The position numbers were made by a program, and so were the translations under genes. Under the pieces are notes generated by a model, which was given only the letters and a program-made list of their open reading frames with translations, was not told where the DNA came from and did not search any database. Shown here piece after piece: positions 27,805 to 36,466 of a DNA stretch of 64,000 bases (its first letter is position 1; every line of letters begins with the position of its first letter). Source of the DNA: Ruminococcus difficilis (lineage in GTDB: Bacteria > Bacillota_A > Clostridia > Oscillospirales > Acutalibacteraceae); assembly GCF_016680995.1 (NCBI RefSeq), contig NZ_JAEQMG010000041.1, positions 112,110 through 176,109 on the forward strand, in the 5' to 3' direction.

Positions 27805-27893
27805 TAATTAAGATACTCGCTTCGCTCAAACAGTTTAGTCCAATCCCTCAGTCGCCAACAGGCGACAGCTCCCTTTACCAAAGGGAGCCCATT
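27805..27893. repeat. R1 repeat, copy 8 (inverted orientation)
   Basis: Reverse-complement copy: GATACTCGCTTCGCTCA, CAATCCCTCAGTCGCC and GCTCCCTTTACCAAAGGGAGC. Together with copy 7 it forms a head-to-head pair. Confidence 0.75.
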
Positions 27894-27978
27894 ATGATGA
27901 CAGCGTATCGTACGCGCCCACTTTACCAAAGGAGCCTAAATACTGCTTCTTAACACGATGAAGAAAGAGGATAAACCA

Positions 27979-28824
27979 ATGCAGCATTATACGATCTTAT
28001 ACAATCCGCTGAGCGATAACGGACAGGGCGAGGCACACGCCAAGGTTCTCACCGGACTGCTCGAGGGCAACGACCTGCGCTTTGTCGACCTTACCAAGAA
28101 CACCGATATCAAAACGATCATCAATTCTCTTCAAGCGGATGACAAGCTCGTCATCTCCGGCGGCGACGGTACGCTGAACCGTTTTCTCAATGATACCGAC
28201 GGCATGGAGATCCAAAACGAGGTTTACTTTTTCTCGGCGGGCACCGGTAATGATTTTCTGTCGAGCGTCGGGGTTGAAAAAGGAAATCTGGTACCGATCA
28301 ACCAATTCTTCGGCAAGCTGCCGACCGTCACCGTCAACGGCAGGGACTACAAGTTCATCAACGGCGTCGGCTACGGCATCGACGGCTACTGCTGTGAGGT
28401 CGGCGACGAGATGCGAGAAAAGTCCGATAAGCCCATCAATTACACAAGTATCGCGATCAAAGGGCTTTTGTTCCACTTCAAACCCGTGAACGCGACCGTG
28501 ACCGTGGACGGCAAGACGGAAAAGTTCAGTAACGTCTGGCTCGCGCCCACCATGTTTGGCAGATTCTACGGCGGCGGTATGATCCCGACTCCCGAACAGA
28601 ACCGTGAGGACGGCACCGTGTCCACAATGGTCTATCACAACTGCGGCAAGCTCAAGGCGCTGACGGTGTTCCCGAACATCTTCAAGGGCGAGCATGTCAA
28701 GGAAGAAAAGATCGTCAAAATCTTCAAGGGTCACAGCGTAACGGTCGAATTCAACCGACCCACCGCGCTGCAGATCGACGGCGAGACCATCAAAAACGTC
28801 ACCTCTTATTCCGTGAATATTTGA
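27979..28824 (+). CDS. Diacylglycerol kinase family lipid kinase
   Basis: A 281-residue DAGK catalytic-domain protein (YegS/DgkB type) that phosphorylates a lipid such as diacylglycerol. Motifs: YNPLSDNGQG, the ATP loop ISGGDGTLNRFL and FSAGTGNDFL, then the C-terminal YGGGMIPTPEQNREDG. The ATG at 27979 is chosen over 27958 because GAGGA stands at the right distance. Confidence 0.9.
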   Translation: MQHYTILYNPLSDNGQGEAHAKVLTGLLEGNDLRFVDLTKNTDIKTIINSLQADDKLVISGGDGTLNRFLNDTDGMEIQNEVYFFSAGTGNDFLSSVGVEKGNLVPINQFFGKLPTVTVNGRDYKFINGVGYGIDGYCCEVGDEMREKSDKPINYTSIAIKGLLFHFKPVNATVTVDGKTEKFSNVWLAPTMFGRFYGGGMIPTPEQNREDGTVSTMVYHNCGKLKALTVFPNIFKGEHVKEEKIVKIFKGHSVTVEFNRPTALQIDGETIKNVTSYSVNI

Positions 28825-28865
28825 TCAAAGCGACAAAGCTCCGAGTGATCAGCAATAACATTAAG

Positions 28866-28985
28866 TTGAGAAGGCTCCCTTTGGGAAAGGGAGCTGTCCC
28901 CGAACGGGGACTGAGGGATTGTATCAATTGATCGAGCAACAGCGAGATACAATTTCTTAACTTAATGACATTGCGAGTGATCGGG
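28866..28985. repeat. R1 repeat, copy 9, with terminal inverted repeats
   Basis: Left CATTAAGTTGAGAAGG and right TTCTTAACTTAATG are inverted repeats; between are GGCTCCCTTTGGGAAAGGGAG, the CCCCGAACGGGGACTGAGGG middle and a GATCGAGCAACAGCGAG tail. It lies between the kinase and the XdhC-like gene. Confidence 0.8.
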
Positions 28986-29040
28986 GCTTTTCCTATTGAT
29001 TTCAACGGCAAAAACAGTTATACTGGGAGCGGTGATCAAG

Positions 29041-29952
29041 ATGAAAGCTACTGTATTGCAAGAACTGCTGGATCAACTGAATAGGGGAGAGAGCCCCGAT
29101 CTGATCCTCTCAGCCGACGGTCAGACCTATATCCGCAAATTCGCCGAGGCTGACCGACTGATCCTCTTGGGCTGCGGTCATGTGTCGATCGACGTATACC
29201 GTTTGGCTAAGACCATCGGCTTCGACGTCGTCGCGGTCGACGACAGACCCATGTTCGCAAACTTCGAGCGATTTCCCGACGCGCAGGTCATCTGTGACGA
29301 GTTCATCTCCGCGATCGAGAAGCTCCGTATCACGCGCAGGGATTATGTGTGCGTGCTCACCCGCGGACATCTGTGGGACGCGCAGTGCATCCGCGCGATC
29401 CTGTCAGGAGAAATGCCGTATTATCTGGGACTGATCAGCTCCAAAAAACGTGCCGCGGGACTGCGGGAGATCCTGATCGAAGAGGGCTTCCGAAAGGAGG
29501 ACATCGACGCGATCCACGCTCCTATCGGGCTCAAGATCGGCGCGATGACCACCGCCGAGATCGCGGTGTCGATTTGCGCGGAGTTGATACAGGAGCGACA
29601 TAAGCGGTATGTCAAGCCGCGTGAGAATGAGCTGACGCAGACGAATGTCGACTATGATCTGCTGCGCTATCTCGCGACTTTCGATGAACCGCGCGCGATG
29701 GTGACTGTGCTTTCCTCTACCGGCTCCACACCCGTCAAAAGCGGCAGTATGATGGCTGTCAACGCACTCGGTCACGTCGCGGGCACTGTCGGCGGCGGCT
29801 GCGGTGAGGCGGCGGCGATCAACAAAGCGCGGCGCATCATCGGCAGGGACGATCAAGCCGTATTGCACATCGATATGAGCAACGAGGTCGCGGCGGACAA
29901 CGACATGGTCTGCGGCGGCACGATGACCGTATTGATCGAAAACATCACCTAA
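29041..29952 (+). CDS. XdhC/CoxI-like molybdenum-enzyme accessory protein, domains permuted
   Basis: A 303-residue protein with both XdhC domains but in unusual order. The N-terminal Rossmann part (about 30-180: LILLGCGHVSIDVYRLAK, VAVDDRPMFANFERF) comes first; the CoxI part (STGSTPVKSGSMMAV, GTVGGGCGEA) is C-terminal. XdhC usually has CoxI first. It serves Mo-cofactor insertion or sulfuration in the xanthine dehydrogenase family. No molybdenum enzyme gene lies nearby. The start uses GGTGA upstream of 29041. Confidence 0.85.
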   Translation: MKATVLQELLDQLNRGESPDLILSADGQTYIRKFAEADRLILLGCGHVSIDVYRLAKTIGFDVVAVDDRPMFANFERFPDAQVICDEFISAIEKLRITRRDYVCVLTRGHLWDAQCIRAILSGEMPYYLGLISSKKRAAGLREILIEEGFRKEDIDAIHAPIGLKIGAMTTAEIAVSICAELIQERHKRYVKPRENELTQTNVDYDLLRYLATFDEPRAMVTVLSSTGSTPVKSGSMMAVNALGHVAGTVGGGCGEAAAINKARRIIGRDDQAVLHIDMSNEVAADNDMVCGGTMTVLIENIT

Positions 29953-30051
29953 CTTGCTTTAAAGCGATAAATATGTTATACTGGGTTGAAAACGCGATAT
30001 CATGCGATATCGTCACAACATCGGTTTATCCGACTGTATCAGGAGTACAAT

Positions 30052-30930
30052 ATGAAAATCATCAATCTTTTGAATAACGACCGCTGTACGCTGTCCTTCG
30101 AGGTGTTCCCGCCGAAGGTATCTTCCTCCTTTGACGAGGTCAAGCCCGCTATCGAGAAGATCGCGCAGCTCAAGCCGTCTTTTATGAGCGTGACCTACGG
30201 CGCGGGCGGCGGTACCAGCCGCTTCACTCTCGATATCGCCGAGGATATCCGCAACCGTTACAGTGTGCCGACAATGGCGCATCTGACATGCGTTTCCTCC
30301 ACCAGAGAGACCGTCCTCGAGAAGATCAACGAGCTCAAAAAGGCGGGCATCCAGAACGTCATGGCGCTCAGAGGTGACCTGACGCCCGAGATGAAGCTCA
30401 GCGACGCGAAGCACTGGGACTACTCTCATGCGGTCGATCTGATCCGTGAGCTGAAAAACAGCGGCGCGGATTTCTGCATCGGCTGTGCGTGCTATCCCGA
30501 GGTACATCCCGAAAGCCAACACCAGACCGACGACATCTTTTATCTCAAAGAAAAAGTCGACGCGGGCTGTGATTTTATGACCACGCAGATGTTTTTTGAC
30601 AACAATCTGCTGTATAACTTCCTCTACAAGATCCGTGAGGCGGGCATCACCGCGCCTGTCGTGCCGGGCATCATGCCGATCACCAGAGCCATCCAGCTCA
30701 AGCGCGCGATCGAGCTCTCCGGCTCCTTCATCCCACAGCGCTTCAAGGCGATGGTCGACCGCTTCGGCGGCGATGACCGCGCGATGGCGCAGGCGGGTAT
30801 CGCGTACGCGACCGACCAGATCATCGATCTGTACGCCAACGGCGTCAAGCATGTCCACCTCTACACCATGAACAAGCCTGAGATCGCGCGCGCCGTAATG
30901 AACAATCTCAGCAGTATCATCGGCAAATGA
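30052..30930 (+). CDS. metF: Methylenetetrahydrofolate reductase
   Basis: Makes 5-methyl-THF, the methyl donor for MetH. The 292-residue protein has the N-terminal FEVFPPK signature, the flavin-binding SVTYGAGGG, and ALRGD. GGAG stands six bases before 30052. Its stop overlaps the following activation-domain gene; metH comes after that. Confidence 0.95.
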   Translation: MKIINLLNNDRCTLSFEVFPPKVSSSFDEVKPAIEKIAQLKPSFMSVTYGAGGGTSRFTLDIAEDIRNRYSVPTMAHLTCVSSTRETVLEKINELKKAGIQNVMALRGDLTPEMKLSDAKHWDYSHAVDLIRELKNSGADFCIGCACYPEVHPESQHQTDDIFYLKEKVDAGCDFMTTQMFFDNNLLYNFLYKIREAGITAPVVPGIMPITRAIQLKRAIELSGSFIPQRFKAMVDRFGGDDRAMAQAGIAYATDQIIDLYANGVKHVHLYTMNKPEIARAVMNNLSSIIGK

Positions 30931-31580
30931 TCCGCACCCTGACCATCGCCCCACCCGCGTGGGACAAGCGCGAGATCATGCGCTACGCCCGGATCAGGGG
31001 CGCCGATAACAGCTATGACGCTCTGATCGACGAGTGTATCAACGAAGCGGAGCCGCTGTTGACCTATCGGGTGTGTTGTATGACCCTGCCGGTCGATCCC
31101 GACGGCGGGATCACGATCGGCAATGAGCATATCGTATCGCAAACGGTCGGCAAGGCGATTTGCGGATCCGAAGCCGTCATCTTATTCGCGGCGACGGTCG
31201 GATCCCCCTTTGACCGCCTGATTGCGCGGTACAGCCGTGTGGAACCGTCCAAGGCGCTGATCCTGCAGGCAATCGGCGCAGAGCGTGTAGAAAGCCTGTG
31301 TGACGCGTTTTGCGCGCAGATGAGCACAGAGCTGAGTAAAACGGGAAAACGCCTTACACGGCGCGTCAGCCCCGGTTACGGCGATATTGAGCTGAGCTTG
31401 CAGAAAGAGATCTTCGCGGTACTGGATTGTCCGCGCAAGATCGGCTTGACGCTCGACCAAAGCCTGCTGATGTCACCGAGCAAGTCCGTCACCGCCATCG
31501 TCGGTATCACGGACGGTTGCGAGGAACAGCAAAACAACTGCGCGGATTGTGATAAAACCGACTGCGCTTATCGCAGATAA
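30927..31580 (+). CDS. Stand-alone MetH activation-domain protein
   Basis: A 217-residue protein matching the C-terminal SAM-dependent reactivation domain of cobalamin methionine synthase, here as its own gene. It shows RVSPGYGDIELSLQKEIF and SLLMSPSKSVTAIVGI, the equivalent of the MetH SAM-binding motif. A cysteine-rich tail (CEEQQNNCADCDKTDCAY) could bind metal or an Fe-S cluster. It starts inside the metF stop, and metH with its missing C-terminal domain follows, so the two proteins probably act together. Confidence 0.88.
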   Translation: MIRTLTIAPPAWDKREIMRYARIRGADNSYDALIDECINEAEPLLTYRVCCMTLPVDPDGGITIGNEHIVSQTVGKAICGSEAVILFAATVGSPFDRLIARYSRVEPSKALILQAIGAERVESLCDAFCAQMSTELSKTGKRLTRRVSPGYGDIELSLQKEIFAVLDCPRKIGLTLDQSLLMSPSKSVTAIVGITDGCEEQQNNCADCDKTDCAYRR

Positions 31581-31672
31581 ATCATTTCAATTGTAGGGGA
31601 GGGTCTTGACCCTCCCGATTGCACATTTAATTCATGTGAAAATCATTGAACAATCTATCATCAGGTGTTACT

Positions 31673-34102
31673 ATGAACTTCAAAGAATTCTTACAACAGA
31701 ACATCGTGATCCTCGACGGCGGGATGGGTACGCTTTTGCAGGAACGCGGCTTACAGCCGGGTGAACAGCCGGAGCGCTGGAATCTCAGCCATCCCGAGGA
31801 CATCACCGCCATCCACAAGGCGTATTTTGACAACGGCTCCAACGTGGTCAATACCAACACCTTCGGCGCGAATCTCCTGCATTATGACGAGGCGGAGTTG
31901 ACCGCCGTTATCAAAGCGGCTGTCGCCAACGCGCAAAAAGCACGTGAGCTGAGCACTGCGCCGCAGGAAAAATTCATCGCGCTGGATATCGGACCCACCG
32001 GCAGACTCTTAAAGCCGCTGGGCGATCTCGACTTTGAAGAGGCGGTCACGGTCTTTGCCAAAACCGCACAGATCGGCGCCCAGTGCGGCGTCGACCTCGT
32101 GATGATCGAGACCATGAACGACAGCTACGAGACCAAGGCGGCGCTGTTGGCGGTCAAAGAGACCTGCGACCTGCCTGTGCTCGTATCCAACGCCTACACC
32201 GATAAGGGCAAGCTGATGACGGGCGCGTCTCCCGCGGCGATGACCGCCATGCTTGAGAGCATGGGCGCTGACGCGATCGGCGTGAACTGTTCCTTCGGTC
32301 CCGATAAGCTCCAACCCATCGTGGAAGAGTACCTGCGCTGTGCCTCGATCCCCGTGATCCTCAAGGCGAATGCCGGTATGCCGACGAATGTGGACGGCAA
32401 GACCTTGTATAACATTCTGCCGCCGTCCTTTGCGGATATCACCGCGCGCATGGTGCAAAAGGGCGTGCGCGTCGCGGGCGGCTGCTGCGGTACAACGCCT
32501 GAGTATATCAAAGAACTCTGTGAACAAATCGATGATATTCAGTTGAGATTGCCGCGGAATGAATCCCTCGCAATGACGATCGATAAGAAGAACACCACCG
32601 TGATCTCGTCCTACACCGACGCGGTCACGTTTGCGGACGATCCGGTGCTGATCGGTGAGCGCATCAATCCCACCGGCAAAAAGCGCCTGAAAGAAGCGCT
32701 GCGGAACAATGAGCTCGATTATATCCTCAGCGAAGGTCTCAAACAGCAGAGCGCGGGCGCACAGGTGCTCGACGTCAACGTCGGACTGCCCGAGATCGAC
32801 GAGCCCGCTATGCTGACCAAGGTCGTCTATGAGCTGCAAGCCATCATCGATCTGCCGCTCCAGATCGACACCTCCGACCCTGTCGCGATGGAGCAGGCGC
32901 TCCGCGTTTACAACGGCAAGCCGCTGATCAACTCCGTCAACGGCAAGCAGGAGAGCATGGACGCGATCTTCCCGCTGATGAAGAAGTACGGCGGTACAGC
33001 GATCGCGCTGACGCTGGACGAAAACGGCATTCCCGACACGGTAGAGGGCAGGGTAGAGATTGCGAAGAGGATCATCGACACCGCCGCGTCCTACGGCATC
33101 GACAAGAAGGATCTGATCTTCGACACCCTCGCGATGGCGGTCAGCGCCGATAACAACGCCGCCAAGGTGACGCTCGGATCACTGAACGTCATTCGTCATG
33201 AGCTGGGCGCGCATACTTCGCTGGGCGTTTCCAACATCTCCTTCGGACTGCCGCAGCGGGATATCGTCAACGCGACATTCTTTGCGCTGGCGCTTGAAAA
33301 CGGCTTATCCGCCGCGATCATGAACCCCTTCTCCGCCGAGATGATGAAGACCTACTACGCGTATCGCGTGCTCAAGGGTCTGGACGAGAACTGCACCGAC
33401 TACATCGCCTTTGCCGACACGGTGCAGAGCAATATCACCATCAATGAGAAAGCCGTGGGTAGTGCGGTCGATGAACAGCTCACCCTGCGCGGCGCGGTGA
33501 CCAAAGGGCTGAAAGAGCCCGCCGCGAAGCTGTGCAAGGAGCTGCTGCAAACTGTCGAGCCGCTCACGATCGTCAACGATCACATCATCCCCGCGCTGGA
33601 TGAAGTCGGCAGAGAATATGAGCAGGGGAGAGTCTATCTGCCCGGTCTGCTGATGAGCGCCGAGGCGGCAAAATGCGCCTTTGAGGAGATCAAGGCGACC
33701 TTATCCGACACCGGCGGCAAGACCAAATGCGCCTTTGTGATCGCGACCGTACACGGCGATATTCACGATATCGGAAAGAATATCGTCAAGCTCCTGCTCG
33801 AGAACTACGGCTTCGACGTCAGCGATCTGGGCAAGGACGTACCGCCCGAGGTGATCGTCAACGAAACCGTGCGTCTGCACGCTCCGCTGGTGGGACTGTC
33901 TGCATTGATGACCACCACCGTGCCCGCGATGGAAGAGACCATCCGTCAGCTGAGAGTATCGGCTCCGTGGGCAAAGATCGTGGTCGGCGGCGCCGTGATG
34001 ACCAAGGAATACGCGGATTCCATCGGCGCCGATCAGTACGCCAAGGACGCGATGGATACCGTAAGATACGCGGAGACGGTGAACGATTCTATTGACGGTT
34101 AA
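31673..34102 (+). CDS. metH: Cobalamin-dependent methionine synthase without activation domain
   Basis: Transfers the methyl of 5-methyl-THF to homocysteine via B12. The 809 residues hold the homocysteine domain (DGGMGTLLQ; Zn cysteines in VNCSFGP and GGCCGTTPEY), the pterin domain (IGERINPTGKKRL), and the B12 cap and binding module with lower axial histidine in HGDIHDIGKN. The reactivation domain of classical MetH (~1200 aa) is missing; it is the gene just upstream. The stop codon lies in the first heptamer of an R5 repeat. Confidence 0.95.
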   Translation: MNFKEFLQQNIVILDGGMGTLLQERGLQPGEQPERWNLSHPEDITAIHKAYFDNGSNVVNTNTFGANLLHYDEAELTAVIKAAVANAQKARELSTAPQEKFIALDIGPTGRLLKPLGDLDFEEAVTVFAKTAQIGAQCGVDLVMIETMNDSYETKAALLAVKETCDLPVLVSNAYTDKGKLMTGASPAAMTAMLESMGADAIGVNCSFGPDKLQPIVEEYLRCASIPVILKANAGMPTNVDGKTLYNILPPSFADITARMVQKGVRVAGGCCGTTPEYIKELCEQIDDIQLRLPRNESLAMTIDKKNTTVISSYTDAVTFADDPVLIGERINPTGKKRLKEALRNNELDYILSEGLKQQSAGAQVLDVNVGLPEIDEPAMLTKVVYELQAIIDLPLQIDTSDPVAMEQALRVYNGKPLINSVNGKQESMDAIFPLMKKYGGTAIALTLDENGIPDTVEGRVEIAKRIIDTAASYGIDKKDLIFDTLAMAVSADNNAAKVTLGSLNVIRHELGAHTSLGVSNISFGLPQRDIVNATFFALALENGLSAAIMNPFSAEMMKTYYAYRVLKGLDENCTDYIAFADTVQSNITINEKAVGSAVDEQLTLRGAVTKGLKEPAAKLCKELLQTVEPLTIVNDHIIPALDEVGREYEQGRVYLPGLLMSAEAAKCAFEEIKATLSDTGGKTKCAFVIATVHGDIHDIGKNIVKLLLENYGFDVSDLGKDVPPEVIVNETVRLHAPLVGLSALMTTTVPAMEETIRQLRVSAPWAKIVVGGAVMTKEYADSIGADQYAKDAMDTVRYAETVNDSIDG

Positions 34103-34260
34103 CGGTTAACGGTTAATGGTTAACGGTTGTGGAAAACGCTGACGCGTTTTGGATTGATATATCGACTACGAACGGTATAGTTCGCGACTCTGTGATGGTT
34201 TGTTTATATAAATGGGTGAGGGCGAAGCCCTCCCTTCACCGTTCTCTGTTCTCCAATTCC
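34097..34260. repeat. Heptamer-bounded repeat (family R5), copy 1
   Basis: Starts with tandem GGTTAAC heptamers that supply the metH stop codon, then AAAACGCTGACGCGTTTT (hairpin), GATATATCGACTACGAACGG, a GGGTGAGGGCGAAGCCCTCCC hairpin, and ends with degenerate heptamers (CACCGTTCTCTGTTCTCC). A second copy is at 36268-36466. Confidence 0.8.
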
Positions 34261-34279
34261 AAAATATCTTCCAAAACAC

Positions 34280-34308
34280 TTGACAAAAGCGCCGCTATCT
34301 TATATAAT
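34280..34308 (+). promoter_or_regulatory. Promoter of the tRNA-Arg/His/Lys cluster
   Basis: TTGACA (34280-34285), 17-base spacer, TATAAT (34303-34308), 28 bases before tRNA-Arg. Confidence 0.8.
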
Positions 34309-34335
34309 ATTTAGGCTGATTAAAACAGCGTATCT

Positions 34336-34412
<77 letters not shown>

Positions 34413-34417
34413 ATTAT

Positions 34418-34495
34418 GGTGGGTATAGCTTAGTTGGTTAAAGCGCCAGATTGTGGCTCTGGAGAGCATGGGTTCGACTCCCATTACTCACCCCA
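34418..34495 (+). tRNA. tRNA-His (anticodon GTG)
   Basis: 78 bases with the extra 5' G opposite the discriminator C. Acceptor GTGGGTA/TACTCAC, anticodon loop TTGTGGC with GTG, encoded CCA. Confidence 0.96.
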
Positions 34496-34498
34496 TAT

Positions 34499-34574
34499 GA
34501 CTCATTAGCTCAGTTGGCAGAGCACTTGACTTTTAATCAAGGTGTCCGGAGTTCGAATCTCCGATGGGTCACCA
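34499..34574 (+). tRNA. tRNA-Lys (anticodon TTT)
   Basis: 76 bases. Acceptor GACTCAT/ATGGGTC, anticodon loop CTTTTAA with TTT, encoded CCA. It is the last tRNA of the cluster and is followed by two R4-family units. Confidence 0.97.
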
Positions 34575-34803
34575 TAAGAATAAAAGGTGGAGATTATTCT
34601 CCACCTTTTATTCTTTATCGTAAGTGAACCTGAGGAGATTCGAAGGCGACCGTGTCAAGCCGTAAGCCGCGCGCACGGCGCAGACAAAAATGATTCAGTG
34701 AATCATTTTTAGGAAGAGCGTAGATCAGGCTTGTGACTGGAGTTAATGCTCCGAAGGCGGGGCAGAGCTTTCCCGATAGCACATGCCATCCGATGGGTCA
34801 CCA
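34575..34803 (+). repeat. 229-bp tRNA-linked repeat at tRNA-Lys, unit 1 (family R4)
   Basis: First a terminator-like hairpin with a 15-bp stem (AATAAAAGGTGGAGA). Then 34624-34644 matches the reverse complement of the tRNA-Lys T-arm and acceptor in 17 of 21 positions. The core TCGAAGGCGA...GCCGTAAGCCG..GCACGGCGCAG follows, a 12-bp perfect palindrome (34686-34710), GAGCGTAGATCAGG, and finally CCGATGGGTCACCA, a copy of the tRNA-Lys 3' end. Layout and length match the tRNA-Leu units. Confidence 0.9.
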
Positions 34804-35036
34804 TATTAATAGCGGAGATACCCGAAGCGGTGTCTCCGCTATTAACTTTGTTATCAGTGAAACATCGGAGATTCGAAGGCGACCGTGTCAAGCCGTACGC
34901 CGTGCGCACGGCGCAGACAAAAATGATTCAGTGAATCATTTTTAGGAAGAGCGTAGATCAGGCTTATGACTGGAGTTAATGCTCCGAAGGCGGGGCAGAG
35001 CTTTCCCGAAAGCACATGCCATCCGATGGGTCACCG
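34804..35036 (+). repeat. 233-bp tRNA-linked repeat at tRNA-Lys, unit 2
   Basis: New hairpin sequence (TAATAGCGGAGA / TCTCCGCTATTA), inverted tRNA 3' end at 34857-34877 (19 of 21 positions), palindrome at 34919-34943, ending in CCGATGGGTCACC. After it comes a normal terminator. Confidence 0.9.
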
Positions 35037-35038
35037 GT

Positions 35039-35071
35039 AAAAAACCTTCCCGAGAATGGGAAGGCTTTTTT
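35039..35071. terminator. Bidirectional terminator after the tRNA-Lys array
   Basis: AAAAAACCTTCCC pairs with GGGAAGGCTTTTTT. It stands where each R4 unit also has its first hairpin. Confidence 0.8.
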
Positions 35072-35140
35072 ACTTAAGACTGAAAACTGAAGATTGAAGA
35101 ATGAATAATTAAGGGAAACACTTCGTGTTTTGGATTGAAT

Positions 35141-35404
35141 AAGCCTTCCCCTCGGGGGGAAGGTGTCGACCAACGGGAGACGGATGAGGGGACTGCCTTT
35201 CCTAAAGATGCAGGATTCGGTGAGGTTGTGTGTTTACCGAGAATAACGGAAGTGCCACACGCTCTTTGTTAAGATGATCTTCCGGATAAGTTTGCCCCTC
35301 ATCCGACCAATTTGCTATAGCAAATTGCCCACCTTCCCCCCGAGGGGAAGGCTTGTTATGATTTCGCGCATTGTTACAGTGTAACAAGAAAAAGGCGCAC
35401 GCGC
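35141..35404. repeat. CCTTCCCC-type inverted-repeat element (family R2), copy 1
   Basis: Outer ends AAGCCTTCCCC and GGGGAAGGCTT are inverted repeats; the next inner layer is GGATGAGGGG and CCCCTCATCC. Between are CGGTGAGG, ACCGAGAAT and CTCTTTGTTAAGATGATCTT. It is followed by AAAAAGGCGCACGCGCC, a hairpin also found after copy 2. It has no coding capacity. 35072-35632 contains only repeats and a terminator. Confidence 0.8.
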
Positions 35405-35436
35405 CCCCCCGAGGAGAAGGCTATTTTCACACAAAA

Positions 35437-35468
35437 ACGCCGCCCCGATCAAAATCATGGGCGGCGTT
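35437..35468 (-). terminator. Terminator of the V-ATPase operon
   Basis: On the minus strand AACGCCGCCC pairs with GGGGCGGCGTT and is followed by TTTTTGTG. Confidence 0.75.
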
Positions 35469-35477
35469 GTATAACAT

Positions 35478-35632
35478 AGTATCTCGCTATGCTCGATCAA
35501 TTTGTGCAATCCCTCAGTCTGCTCTCACGCGTGTCAGCAGACAGCCTCCTCGCCGGAAGCGGCTCCCCCTCTGTCGCTGCGCGACGTCTCCCCAACGGGG
35601 AGCACCTTTCCCAAAGGTAGCCTTTAGCTGTA
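35478..35632. repeat. R1 repeat, copy 10 (inverted, expanded)
   Basis: Reverse-complement R1 copy with GATACTCG-like TATCTCGCTATGCTCG, CAATCCCTCAGTCTGC, extra palindromes (TGCTGACACGCG, GCCGGAAGCGGC, CGTTGGGG-type) and TTTCCCAAAGG. It abuts the end of atpD. Confidence 0.75.
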
Positions 35633-36250
35633 TTATTTCGATGTTTTTTGTTTCTTGATGACCTTGAGTCGGGAGAATTCCTCTCTGTCCTTTTCGTCGA
35701 GCGCGTCGGTGATGAACTTGACGTCGCCCTCGAACTTGGGGATCATGATGTTCTTTAAGGCATTGGCGCGCTTTTGGGTCTGCTTGATGGCGACCGCAAG
35801 GCGATAAACGCTGTTCTCGATCTCGGCGAGCTCTACGGTGAGGTATTTGGCGCGCATAAAGAGAGCGACCGCCTCGTCGAATCGGGCGTTGGTATGGCTC
35901 AGACCGTAGTGCAGCTCATGCTCATCGGGCTTGTCGATCGACAGGATCGGGATCTCGACGCCCATGATGGAGCGCGAATCCATCTTCACGCTGTTGTCGA
36001 TGGGGACGGTCTTGGACAGCTCGTCGCAGAAGCCGAGCGAGATATTCGCTTTTTGCAGGGCGGTGTAGGCGTCGGCGAACGCCGTGTCGATGGTGCCCTG
36101 GATCTCGGACGCGCGGTCGATCAGCGCCATCATCTCACGGATGAGGATGTTGCGCTTCTTGTCGAGCAGCTCGTAGCCGACCTTCGCCAGCGCGAGAGAT
36201 TTTTTGATCGCGATCAAGTTACCTTTGGTCGGGATAGCTTGTTGCGCCAT
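35633..36250 (-). CDS. atpD: V-type ATP synthase subunit D
   Basis: The 205-residue subunit D forms the central stalk that turns inside the A3B3 head. The sequence is mostly helical (coiled coil), beginning IPTKGNLIAIKKSLALAKVGYELLDKKR, the family signature. Last gene of the V-ATPase operon. A 200-bp R5 repeat separates it from atpB. Confidence 0.93.
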   Translation of the reverse strand: MAQQAIPTKGNLIAIKKSLALAKVGYELLDKKRNILIREMMALIDRASEIQGTIDTAFADAYTALQKANISLGFCDELSKTVPIDNSVKMDSRSIMGVEIPILSIDKPDEHELHYGLSHTNARFDEAVALFMRAKYLTVELAEIENSVYRLAVAIKQTQKRANALKNIMIPKFEGDVKFITDALDEKDREEFSRLKVIKKQKTSK

Positions 36251-36267
36251 ATTATCACACTCCTTTT

Positions 36268-36466
36268 TTGGAGAACGGAGAACGGTTAACGGAGAACGGT
36301 GGTGGGAAACGCTGACGCGTTTTTGATTGATATATCAACTACGAACGGTATAGTCCGCGACTCTGTGATGGTTTGTTTATATAAATGGGTGAGGGCGGAG
36401 CCCTCCCTTCACCGTTAACCATTAACTGTTAACCGTTAACCGCGTTAACTATCAACCGTTAACCGG
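36268..36466. repeat. Heptamer-bounded repeat (R5), copy 2
   Basis: Shares with copy 1 the GAAACGCTGACGCGTTT hairpin, the ATATATCAACTACGAACGG block and the GGGTGAGGGCGGAGCCCTCCC hairpin. The ends are heptamers: GGAGAACGG units on one side and GTTAACCGTTAACC on the other. The atpB stop codon lies in one heptamer. Confidence 0.8.

Noticed and set aside
31581..31672. SAM or B12 riboswitch ahead of metH
   Set aside because: Only a short GGGAGGGTC/GACCCTCCC hairpin is seen in 90 bases; there is no room for either riboswitch.
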